This document shows, piece by piece, positions 1 to 8,026 of a stretch of DNA of 64,000 nt (positions within the stretch are counted from its first letter, which is position 1; each line of letters opens with the position of its first letter). This DNA comes from Chloroflexi bacterium 44-23 (lineage in GTDB: Bacteria > Chloroflexota > Anaerolineae > Anaerolineales > Anaerolineaceae): NCBI GenBank assembly GCA_001899005.1, contig MKUW01000015.1, positions 310,001 to 374,000 on the forward strand, in the 5' to 3' direction. The position numbers were made by a program, and so were the translations under genes. Below the pieces are notes generated by a model. That model ran no database searches. It worked only from the letters and a program-made list of their open reading frames with translations, and was not told the DNA's origin.

Positions 1-1299
1 GTTTACGGAGCGAGTGTCAGTATTCCTGTAACGACTCCAGAACGCGAGTTGGCTGCCTGGTTATTCATCAAATACTACACCACACCTGAAGTACAGGCGA
101 AATGGGCAACTGTCTCCCAGTACTTCCCCGTCCGCCAGAGTTCTGTTAAGGATTTGGATGAAGTATTTGCTACAATTCCTGGATATAAGACAGCCTTCGA
201 TTTGCTAAAATACGCTCATTTCGAACCGCCGGTACCTGGTTATGATTTTGTTCGTAATTCTGTGTCGGAAGCAATGGCAGCTATTATTGACGGAGCACCA
301 GTTGATTCAACTGTTGAAAGCCTGAATGTTGATGCCAACGAACAGTTGAAAGAGCAAATGTCGCAGATGTCTGCACCCCCACCACCAACCGCAACACCAG
401 AACCTACTGCAGTTACCTATGTGACTTGTGGTACTGCAGATAAACCTTGTGTGATTACTTTTGTTCCCTCAGCGGAAGTTGGAAAAATCACGGTTGCTGG
501 ACAAGGCATTGCAGATTGGTTACACACTGAAACTGGTTTGAATTTTCAAATCGAAGTCGGCACAAGTTTTGCTGCTTCAATTGAAGCCATGGGTGCAGGA
601 AAAGCCCAAATTGGCTTCCTGAACACATTTTCTGTTTTACTCGCTGATGCCAAATATGGAATTGACCCAGCGCTTGCAACAGTTCGTAAATTGGCTGTTA
701 ACGAAGTAAGCCCGGACAAAGATTTAGCAGGCACACTGCAGCCTTATTACCGGGGAGAATTCCTTACCCAAAAAGATTCCGGAATTACTTCGATTGCGGA
801 CCTGAAAGGTAAGACATTCTGTTTTGTAGATCCAAATTCAACTTCTGGATACATAATCCCGAATATTATTATGAAAGCAAATGGAATTGATACCGAAGCT
901 GGAGACGTAACTGTCACATTTGCTGGATCTCACCCCAATGTTGGTGTAGCTGTCTATAAAGGTGATTGTGATGCTGGAGTAACTTACATCGACATTCGCA
1001 CAGATGCTGCATCAAAGCTTTATGAAACTTATCCTGATATTATGGAAAAGGTTGTTGTATTTTATGATACCGACCCTATTCCAAATGATGGTATTCAATT
1101 TGTTCCTAATTTTGATCCTGCATTACGTACGCAAATTGTTTCCGCTTTTCTAAAGCTTTCTCAAGATGAGACCGGAAAACAATTGTTGAAGGATCTCTAC
1201 AATATCAATGGTCTTGTAGAAATTCAGCCAGATTTTTATAAAGCGTTCGGTCAAACCATGATCGACGCAGGTGTAGATCCCGCATCGTTAGTCAAGTAA
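1..1299 (+). CDS. Fused ABC substrate-binding protein: sugar-type SBP C-terminus plus PhnD-like domain (5' end outside window)
   Basis: The frame is open to base 1, so the gene starts upstream; a TTG at 49 is internal. The visible first 115 or so residues look like the C-terminal lobe of a family 1 (UgpB/MalE-type) extracellular solute-binding protein, with AAWLFIKYYT, a YFPVR segment and a PGYDFVRNSVSEAM helix. A Pro/Thr-rich linker (PPPPTATPEPTA) follows at about bases 370-411. The rest is a PhnD/phosphonate-type periplasmic binding domain (ITFVPSAEVGKI, GKTFCFVDPNSTSGYIIP, AGVTYIDIRTDA). It is expected to act outside the membrane, delivering ligand to the PhnC/PhnE transporter encoded just downstream. 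The ligand is unknown: PhnD-like domains bind phosphonates, phosphite and other small anions. Joining two binding-protein types in one chain is unusual. Confidence 0.8.
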   Translation, partial: VYGASVSIPVTTPERELAAWLFIKYYTTPEVQAKWATVSQYFPVRQSSVKDLDEVFATIPGYKTAFDLLKYAHFEPPVPGYDFVRNSVSEAMAAIIDGAPVDSTVESLNVDANEQLKEQMSQMSAPPPPTATPEPTAVTYVTCGTADKPCVITFVPSAEVGKITVAGQGIADWLHTETGLNFQIEVGTSFAASIEAMGAGKAQIGFLNTFSVLLADAKYGIDPALATVRKLAVNEVSPDKDLAGTLQPYYRGEFLTQKDSGITSIADLKGKTFCFVDPNSTSGYIIPNIIMKANGIDTEAGDVTVTFAGSHPNVGVAVYKGDCDAGVTYIDIRTDAASKLYETYPDIMEKVVVFYDTDPIPNDGIQFVPNFDPALRTQIVSAFLKLSQDETGKQLLKDLYNINGLVEIQPDFYKAFGQTMIDAGVDPASLVK

Positions 1300-1310
1300 G
1301 ATGTTCCACA

Positions 1311-1350
1311 AAACTGGCAGGTCATTCTGAAGACCTGCCAGTTTTTTTTT
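1311..1350 (+). terminator. Rho-independent terminator between the binding protein and phnC
   Basis: A perfect 13-bp stem pairs 1311-1323 with 1332-1344 around an 8-base loop, and a run of nine T ends at 1350. It lies 12 bases after the binding-protein stop and 60 bases before phnC. Because it is inside a transporter operon it may act as a partial terminator, giving more binding protein than ATPase and permease. That role is inferred; the hairpin is directly visible. Confidence 0.85.
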
Positions 1351-1409
1351 GATAATTTTTTCTTATCATTAAAAGCAATTATAAATTTATGTTTCAGGTT
1401 GGTTGAACA

Positions 1410-2168
1410 ATGTTAAAAATTGAAAATCTATGTAAAACTTATCCAAACGGAACTCAAGCGTTAAATGGTGTCAGTTTTGAAGTTGAAGAAGGAGAATTCC
1501 TGGCTGTTATCGGTCTAAGCGGATCTGGAAAATCAACTTTGCTAAGATGTATAAATAGGTTGATTGAGCCAACCTCAGGTAATATCATTTGGAATGGTGA
1601 TGATATAACTGCTGCAACCGGTAAGGAAATACGGAATATTCGCCGCCAAATTGGTATGATCTTTCAACAATTTAACCTGGTGAAACGTTCGTCCGTCAAC
1701 ATTAATGTGCTATCTGGTAGATTGGGTTATGTATCAACTTTACCTAGCCTATTTCATATTTTTTCAAAAGAGGATCATGAACGTGTCAAGAAAACACTGG
1801 AGATGGTTGGCCTGGCTGACAAAATAGATGTCCGTGCAGATTCTTTATCAGGTGGGCAACAGCAGCGAGTGGGAATTGCCAGAGCGCTTATGCAGGAACC
1901 GAAAATGATATTGGCAGATGAACCTGTTGCTTCACTGGACCCTGTTCTAGCGCACTCGATCCTCAAATACCTTGAAAAGCTAAATAAAGAATATGGGATG
2001 ACCGTAATATGTAGTTTGCACTTCCTGGATTTAGTACATCGTTATGCTACACGCGCCATTGCTCTTAATGAAGGATTGTTGGTGTTCGAAGGAATGCCGC
2101 AAGAAATTGATGACGCGATGTTCAAGCATATTTATGGTAAAGAAGCCGAAAGAATTGAAATTATTTGA
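1410..2168 (+). CDS. phnC: Phosphonate-type ABC transporter ATP-binding protein
   Basis: This 252-residue ABC ATPase has Walker A GLSGSGKST at 34-42, a Q-loop at FQQF (about 84-87), the signature LSGGQQQ at 145-151, Walker B MILADEP at 165-171 and a switch His at 203. The length and the NLVKRSSVNINVL region after the Q-loop are typical of PhnC. It powers import through the PhnE-like permease downstream. The gene sits between the binding-protein fusion and the permease, 36 bases before the latter. No C-P lyase gene is in the window, so the name rests on family membership and the substrate is open. Confidence 0.88.
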   Translation: MLKIENLCKTYPNGTQALNGVSFEVEEGEFLAVIGLSGSGKSTLLRCINRLIEPTSGNIIWNGDDITAATGKEIRNIRRQIGMIFQQFNLVKRSSVNINVLSGRLGYVSTLPSLFHIFSKEDHERVKKTLEMVGLADKIDVRADSLSGGQQQRVGIARALMQEPKMILADEPVASLDPVLAHSILKYLEKLNKEYGMTVICSLHFLDLVHRYATRAIALNEGLLVFEGMPQEIDDAMFKHIYGKEAERIEII

Positions 2169-2204
2169 TCTATTAATAACCAATGAAAACATGAGAATAT
2201 TTTT

Positions 2205-4265
2205 ATGACTACTCAGCATTCAAAGAACGATAGTAATGAATTCAATCAGAAAATTATTCCATTTTTATCAATAATAATTCCAGGTTCCAGTCAGTTTTTA
2301 TTCAAAAAAAACTGGCGTGGATTTACAATATTTATTTTTTCAATAATTTCTGGTTTTTTGATTCATTGGGGGTACGACAAATTCAATATAGGTAAAGTGA
2401 GCATTAATGCAGATGTTTCATTTTCATGGTTAATTTTTCCATTTCTCTTTTTTTATTTCTGGAATATTTTGGATGCGTTTTTAATCCAAAGGGACAAAAA
2501 ATCACCAGTTCTGCTTGCATTTTTTAGCATTGCCATCATTCTTTATGTAATTGGTTGGTCAGTAACTGGCGTAAAATTGGATCGGTTAATTACGAGATTC
2601 GATGATGCCAAATCTGTAATGCGAAAATTGGTCAATCCAGATTTCTTTTCTACCGAGGTAGACGGCAAAATTGAGATTTGCAGCTGGGGTTGTTTGTGGG
2701 ATTATACGGCCGCCAAATTTACCGGCGCTCAACCACCAGAGGTTTTTTTAAGTACCAATGTGGGTCAAATTTTTGGTCAAAAAGGGACAGTTACTGCTTC
2801 TTCCTGGGCGGTATTGTTAGGTAAAGCAACAAAAAACGAACGAATACCAGGGTTTGAAACCGGGAAGATTATTGAAACAATTGCGATCGGGTTATTGGCA
2901 ACAATTTTCTCTACTATTTTGGCAGTTCCCGTAAGTTTTTTGGCCGCACACAACATAATGAAACGAATCCCTGGTGGATCGATTGTATATTACATTTCAA
3001 GAACGATATTAAATATCGTTAGAGCGATCGATACAATAGTGTGGGGATTAATAATCATTGTCTGGGTCGGGTTGGGTTCGTTTGCAGGGGTTATTGCGCT
3101 TACAATCCATTCGATTGCCGCATTGGGCAAACTATTTTCAGAAGAAATTGAACATATCGATTCTGGGCCGGTTGAGGCTATTGAGGCCACGGGTGGCAAC
3201 TTTTATCATATTGTTCGCTACGCAGTAATCCCGCAGGTTATTCCATCGTTTCTTTCTTACACGTTGTTACGCTGGGATATTAATATGCGCTCAGCCACCG
3301 TAATTGGGTTTGTAGCCGGAGGCGGAATTGGCTTTTTTGTGCTGGAAACCATCCGAATGGGGGGTTACCAGCAATATGCAGCTGCACTGTGGGCTATTGC
3401 TGTTGTTATTATTGTCGTCGATTATATTAGCAGTAAGTGGAGATTTAATATTCTCAAAGATCAACCAAAAACAGCTGCTGAGATACCTGCTTGGAAGAAA
3501 ATTCGTAATGTCATATATGTAATTATCGGGATTATCGTCTTCCTTTATGCCTGGGAAATTGCAAAAATTGACCTAACAAAATTATTCGATCCTGGTCCAA
3601 CTTTTGGTCGGCTGTTAAAGGACTTTGTCTCAGTAGATTTGACTGGAAAAGTTATAGATAATGTTGTTAGAGAATTAATAATTACTATAATGCAGGCATT
3701 CCTGGCAACAACTTTGGGGGGAGTACTGGCCATACCATTTAGCTTTTTGGCAGCCAAGAACCTTACCGGGAAAAACAAATTCTCTGCCTGGATTTTTTAT
3801 ATCGTTAGGTCAACATTTAATGTACTCCGATCCATCGAGGCATTACTCTATGTGGCTATATTTGTATATTGGGTCGGTATTGGACCGTTTGCTGGAATGC
3901 TTGCGTTATCGGTTACAACATTTGCCTTGTTAGGGAAACTTTTTTCTGAAGCCATAGAAAATATTGAACCAGGCTCAATTGAGGCTGTCAATGCTACCGG
4001 AGCAAACAAATTGCAGGCAATCGTCTATAGTATCGTGCCACAAATAGTGCCCCCATTTTTGTCATACTTGATTTATCAATGGGATATTAATATACGAATG
4101 GCGACAATCATCGGTTTTGCGGGTGGTGGTGGAATTGGTTTAATGCTTTCCACATTCTTTGGAAGCCTGCAATACCATAAAGCAGGAACAGTGATATTGG
4201 CGATTGTCATTGTTATTGCTATTATGGATTTTTCGAGTGCAAAAATCAGAGAAAAGTTTGTTTAA
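2205..4265 (+). CDS. phnE: Phosphonate-type ABC permease with two PhnE domains fused in one chain
   Basis: This 686-residue membrane protein contains two complete binding-protein-dependent permease domains. Each has an EAA-type loop: SGPVEAIEATGG followed by IPQVIPSFLSY, and PGSIEAVNATGA followed by VPQIVPPFLSY. Each is followed by the family WDIN-R-AT-IGF-GGGGIG block. About 120 residues with several hydrophobic helices precede the first domain. PhnE normally acts as a dimer or as separate PhnE1/PhnE2 chains; here both halves are covalently joined, giving a complete pore from one gene. It follows phnC by 36 bases and is assumed to share its operon. Confidence 0.88.
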   Translation: MTTQHSKNDSNEFNQKIIPFLSIIIPGSSQFLFKKNWRGFTIFIFSIISGFLIHWGYDKFNIGKVSINADVSFSWLIFPFLFFYFWNILDAFLIQRDKKSPVLLAFFSIAIILYVIGWSVTGVKLDRLITRFDDAKSVMRKLVNPDFFSTEVDGKIEICSWGCLWDYTAAKFTGAQPPEVFLSTNVGQIFGQKGTVTASSWAVLLGKATKNERIPGFETGKIIETIAIGLLATIFSTILAVPVSFLAAHNIMKRIPGGSIVYYISRTILNIVRAIDTIVWGLIIIVWVGLGSFAGVIALTIHSIAALGKLFSEEIEHIDSGPVEAIEATGGNFYHIVRYAVIPQVIPSFLSYTLLRWDINMRSATVIGFVAGGGIGFFVLETIRMGGYQQYAAALWAIAVVIIVVDYISSKWRFNILKDQPKTAAEIPAWKKIRNVIYVIIGIIVFLYAWEIAKIDLTKLFDPGPTFGRLLKDFVSVDLTGKVIDNVVRELIITIMQAFLATTLGGVLAIPFSFLAAKNLTGKNKFSAWIFYIVRSTFNVLRSIEALLYVAIFVYWVGIGPFAGMLALSVTTFALLGKLFSEAIENIEPGSIEAVNATGANKLQAIVYSIVPQIVPPFLSYLIYQWDINIRMATIIGFAGGGGIGLMLSTFFGSLQYHKAGTVILAIVIVIAIMDFSSAKIREKFV

Positions 4266-4317
4266 AATAAGAAGATTTTGATTTTTTCAACAATATATTA
4301 CTTTGAGCTTGCAACTT

Positions 4318-4944
4318 TCAGCTTGATAAGTTGAGTTCGAGCAATTGAGTTATGGAATCAATGGTTTGTTGTGTTGTGATAGCATGCACGATAGTAAGCC
4401 CTAATTTCTGGGCAGCTTCAAGGTTATCTATGTTGTCATCGATGAAAATTGATTCAATTGGTTTCACGTGTAATTGATTCAAGAGTAGTTTATATATTTC
4501 AGGAGAAGGTTTCGCCATTCTTACTTCACATGAGAAAATACCTGCATCAAAATAGGCAAGTAAATTATATTTATCATTCAATCTCTGCCTTGTGGAATCC
4601 ATTGCATTGGAAAGTAGACCAAGTTTATACTGTTTTTTTAAAGCGGATATAAAATCTATCATCTCTTTATCGATATCATCTCCGCCCCAAAAATCTTCTT
4701 GAAATTCGTGGATTTTCAAATAAGAAGCTCCTATAACCTTTAGGACATAACGAAAATGTTCATCCTCGGATATTTCCCCTGACATTGCGCTTACAGCAGA
4801 ATCAGAAAAATATACTATTTTTTCCAATTCCTCAAATGAAAGATTGAATCGGGAAGCTAAGCGAGTGCGGTGAGAACGATCAAAAGTCTTTACCAGTACT
4901 TCTCCCATGTCAAAAATTATAGCCTTGAACAAAGAATTACTCAT
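4318..4944 (-). CDS. HAD-superfamily hydrolase (subfamily IA, YihX-like)
   Basis: The ATG at 4944 is chosen because an AGAGGTG ribosome site lies 6 bases upstream; an in-frame ATG at 4971 lacks one. The 208-residue product has motif I FDMGEVL with the nucleophile Asp12, motif II around LLSNAMDS, the motif III Lys in RMAKPSPE and motif IV FIDDNIDN. The second motif I acid is replaced by Gly (D-M-G), as in the YihX/glucose-1-phosphatase-like group, which suggests a small-molecule phosphatase. The substrate cannot be told. The gene converges on the phnE operon and is divergent from the sensor kinase. Confidence 0.82.
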   Translation of the reverse strand: MSNSLFKAIIFDMGEVLVKTFDRSHRTRLASRFNLSFEELEKIVYFSDSAVSAMSGEISEDEHFRYVLKVIGASYLKIHEFQEDFWGGDDIDKEMIDFISALKKQYKLGLLSNAMDSTRQRLNDKYNLLAYFDAGIFSCEVRMAKPSPEIYKLLLNQLHVKPIESIFIDDNIDNLEAAQKLGLTIVHAITTQQTIDSITQLLELNLSS

Positions 4945-5176
4945 GAATGTCACCTCTAAATAAACGTACAAAATTAAAGAAAAAACAATTTCACTTATTA
5001 ATTAAATTGAGAAAACTATCTGTTTTTTCAAACCCCAAATTCATGATTATATACCGTAATAATACAATAAGGTTGTAGCATTTTAGTTCTATCGAATTTC
5101 GGAGAGTAAAGTGAATAAAGAATAATTACAAAGATATAAGTGGTAAACTGAAAAAACCGAAATTGACAAGTAATAC

Positions 5177-6427
5177 ATGCGCATAGCCAATAAACAGCCA
5201 ATCCTTAAATCAATTATAATTTCAATAATGGTCAACTTGGACAATAAAACCAAAGTGAGAAAAATTAATACTGGAGGAACCGCTGACCTGGCATTTGCCA
5301 TTGTAGTCCTGGCATCTTATTTCGCAATGTTTAGCGCTCTAAAAAACCCAAATATTTTTCGTCTTATTGTGATGGTTTTATTGGGCATCGCATATATTTC
5401 CATAGGTATTTACGGATATAGTTTTTGCTTAAATAAAAAACAAAACCGATTTATCATCCTTTATTTTTTTATTCAAGTAATTTTAGGATCGTTGATTGTT
5501 TTTCTGGGGGAGGGGTCGGGATTTTCAGCCATTCTCTTATTACCCCTCGCCGGTCATGCTGTCGTTTTAACTTCGGGATACTGGCTTTATTTTTTAAATG
5601 GAATGATTGTTCTGGGGTATGTATTCGCGGTACGGGCTTACTCGAGTAGTTGGGCAGATGTAATGCCCTCTTTGCCTGCCATCATTGCCGGCTTGATTTA
5701 TATTATGATTTTTACTCAAATGGCCTTGGATGAAGAAGACTCCCGTAAAAAAGCAGAAAAACTTTACGATGAACTTGAAGTGGCGAACATTCGTTTATTA
5801 AAATACGCAAATGAAATTGAAGAAATGGCCACCATTCAGGAGCGCAATCGCCTGGCTCGCGAAATTCATGACGGTTTAGGCCATTACTTAACTACCATTT
5901 TAATTCAGCTGCAGGCGGCTGAAGCTATTCTGCCTACCGACAAAGAGAAAGCAATGGATTCGATTAGAAAAGCGCGAAGTCAATCCAAACTTGCTTTAAT
6001 CGACGTACGGCAATCGGTTTCAGCATTCCGATTTGATAACCTAGACCCGGAAGAAGTTGATCAGATGATTGAGAGAGCTCTCAAGCCCTGTGAATGGGTT
6101 GGAATCCACTCGACATATCAGGTTATTGGAGAAAAAAAGCCACTTTCAGGTATTATTTTATCTACCCTGTTTCGCATAGCACAAGAGACCGTCAATAATA
6201 CCTGTAAATATTCTGGAGCGAAGAACTTTTTATTTTCAGTAAATTACGAACTAGAAGATAAAATGAGGATTGCAATCTCTGATGATGGTATAGGTGCTGA
6301 AAGCATAACAGGCGGTTACGGATTGATTGGATTAAAGGAAAGAATTGAGTTATTAAATGGAACGCTTCAAATTAATGCAAATAATGGTGACGGATTCAAA
6401 TTGGAGATAGTTTTACCGTATGAATAA
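5177..6427 (+). CDS. NarL-type sensor histidine kinase (HisKA_3)
   Basis: The first 185 residues hold about five to six hydrophobic helices with almost no extracellular domain. A short coiled region follows (about 185-220), then a HisKA_3 dimerisation box with REIHDGLGH, where His231 is the predicted phospho-acceptor. The ATPase domain has an N-box (AQETVNNTCKYSGA) and G-boxes (DDGIGAE, GYGLIGLKER). It should phosphorylate the regulator whose gene overlaps its 3' end by 8 bases. An alternative start is Met18 at 5228; neither site has a strong ribosome-binding sequence. The signal sensed is unknown; membrane-embedded sensing is inferred from the helix-only input region. Confidence 0.88.
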   Translation: MRIANKQPILKSIIISIMVNLDNKTKVRKINTGGTADLAFAIVVLASYFAMFSALKNPNIFRLIVMVLLGIAYISIGIYGYSFCLNKKQNRFIILYFFIQVILGSLIVFLGEGSGFSAILLLPLAGHAVVLTSGYWLYFLNGMIVLGYVFAVRAYSSSWADVMPSLPAIIAGLIYIMIFTQMALDEEDSRKKAEKLYDELEVANIRLLKYANEIEEMATIQERNRLAREIHDGLGHYLTTILIQLQAAEAILPTDKEKAMDSIRKARSQSKLALIDVRQSVSAFRFDNLDPEEVDQMIERALKPCEWVGIHSTYQVIGEKKPLSGIILSTLFRIAQETVNNTCKYSGAKNFLFSVNYELEDKMRIAISDDGIGAESITGGYGLIGLKERIELLNGTLQINANNGDGFKLEIVLPYE

Positions 6428-7076
6428 AAAAATAAAATTGCTTATTGTTGATGATCAAGAATTGTTCCGAGAAGGGCTTGTTACACTTTTATCATTACAA
6501 GCGGATTTTGATATCGTTGGTCAGGCGTCCAATGGAGAAGAAGCCCTCTTAAAAATCGTACAATACATGCCTGACGTTGTCCTTTTAGATCTTCGCATGC
6601 CTGTTATGGGAGGAGTCGATTGTACCAAACGGATTGCCAGCCAATTTCGAGATGTTAAGGTGATTGTTTTAACCACTTTCGATGAAGACGAACTCGTTTT
6701 CGATGCTTTACATGCAGGTGCCTTTGGTTATTTACTTAAAGATGTCTCACCTGAAAAACTTTTTGAAGCTGTACGTGCAGCTTCCCGTGGCGAATATTAC
6801 CTTCCACCGACCATTACCGCTAAAGTTATGGCTGAATTTACAAAATTGCCCCGGACGTCAAGGAAAGAGTTGGATGGTTCATTCGAAAGTCTTTCTCGAA
6901 GAGAAATTGAGATTATTAGAATGGTTTCGGCTGGCTTGAGCAATAAAGAAATTGCTGCGCAGCTTGTAATCGCTGAAGGTACTGTAAAAAATCATTTAAC
7001 CAGTATCTTTAATAAATTGGGAGCTCGAGATCGAATGCATGCTGTCTTGATTGGAAAGGAATATGGCATTATCTAA
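6420..7076 (+). CDS. NarL/LuxR-family response regulator
   Basis: This 218-residue regulator has a receiver domain with acidic residues Asp11-Asp12 and phospho-acceptor Asp57 (VVLLDLRMP). A C-terminal LuxR-type helix-turn-helix (LSRREIEIIRMVSAGLSNKEIAA, recognition helix near GTVKNHLTSIFNKL) binds DNA. The start codon lies within the last codons of the kinase gene, so the two are translationally coupled and form one two-component system. The regulated genes cannot be read from the sequence; the membrane protein 42 bases downstream is the obvious candidate. Confidence 0.92.
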   Translation: MNKKIKLLIVDDQELFREGLVTLLSLQADFDIVGQASNGEEALLKIVQYMPDVVLLDLRMPVMGGVDCTKRIASQFRDVKVIVLTTFDEDELVFDALHAGAFGYLLKDVSPEKLFEAVRAASRGEYYLPPTITAKVMAEFTKLPRTSRKELDGSFESLSRREIEIIRMVSAGLSNKEIAAQLVIAEGTVKNHLTSIFNKLGARDRMHAVLIGKEYGII

Positions 7077-7118
7077 ACTTAAGTTAGGTTATTTCCGATA
7101 GAACGGAATTTAAAAAGG

Positions 7119-7961
7119 TTGGAGAAAATTAAATCTTTTATTCAGGATAACGATATTTTTCGGAATTTCTTTTTGGCGGCATTATTTATTACTGTTGCTA
7201 TTATTTTCCACCCAATTATTTCACGATACCAATTGAGCTATCTTATCTTGTTGGTCTTCGGTTTGTTTTTCGGTATATCAGCCTGGATAAAAAAGGATTT
7301 CTCACAATTTGTTTTAGCCATTTTCATTACCTCAGTACTATCTCCAATAGTTTATTATTTTATAATACTGGATACCAATTTCTCATTTGAGAAAGTTGGG
7401 TACATTTTAGTATTTGCCAGCGTTGGAATCATAATCCTGAATGTCTACTGGTATATTCATAGAGGCGGTTTTCTTTTTTGGAATTTTCCAATAATTGTAG
7501 TTTTTAGCGGTGCCAGCATAGCCCTTTTGTTTACTTCACACCGCCCGTTGGATTTCATTTTTTATGTTGGGGTTGCGACAGGAATCGTTCTTTTGGGTAG
7601 CGGCTTGTACTGGAAGCTTTTTGGTTTGGTGATTCCAGGAACTTTATTAGTTGGAAGTGTCGCAGGCATATTTTTTGCCTGGGGAAACCCTTCTCCAAAA
7701 AATGCACTTGTCAGAACCGGCATTATGTTAGTGTGGATGGCATTGGGTTGGGGATTGGTTACTGTTTTTTCTCGGTTCAGAACACTTAAATTTTTGTGGT
7801 GGCCACTTATTCCTGGTGGAGTCTTCGCAATGGTAGGCTGGGGATTATATATAGGGGGAAACCCGGAAAGCGCTATAGGTTTTATTGGGAACACCGGTTC
7901 AATTGGATTGTTGATATTTGGTATTTACATTCTTTTGCTAAGAAGGGGAATTCATCGGTAA
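7119..7961 (+). CDS. Multi-pass membrane protein of unknown function
   Basis: The 280-residue product is almost entirely hydrophobic, with about nine predicted membrane helices and a short charged N-terminus. I recognise no family. The only plausible start in frame is TTG at 7119 and its ribosome site is poor, so the N-terminus is uncertain. It lies 42 bases after the response regulator and is probably co-transcribed with the kinase and regulator. In three-gene LiaFSR-type systems a membrane protein modulates the kinase, but no LiaF motif is visible here, so that parallel is only positional. Confidence 0.6.
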   Translation: MEKIKSFIQDNDIFRNFFLAALFITVAIIFHPIISRYQLSYLILLVFGLFFGISAWIKKDFSQFVLAIFITSVLSPIVYYFIILDTNFSFEKVGYILVFASVGIIILNVYWYIHRGGFLFWNFPIIVVFSGASIALLFTSHRPLDFIFYVGVATGIVLLGSGLYWKLFGLVIPGTLLVGSVAGIFFAWGNPSPKNALVRTGIMLVWMALGWGLVTVFSRFRTLKFLWWPLIPGGVFAMVGWGLYIGGNPESAIGFIGNTGSIGLLIFGIYILLLRRGIHR

Positions 7962-7977
7962 ATTATGACATAGGGTG

Positions 7978-7983
7978 TATAAT
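7978..7983 (+). promoter_or_regulatory. Possible -10 element upstream of typA
   Basis: A perfect TATAAT with TG directly before it lies 44 bases upstream of the typA start. The matching -35 region is poor (about three of six positions), so this is a weak call based on one hexamer. Confidence 0.3.
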
Positions 7984-8026
7984 TCTACGTTTGTTAAAAT
8001 TGTCATAGTGTATTACAGGTGAAGAA

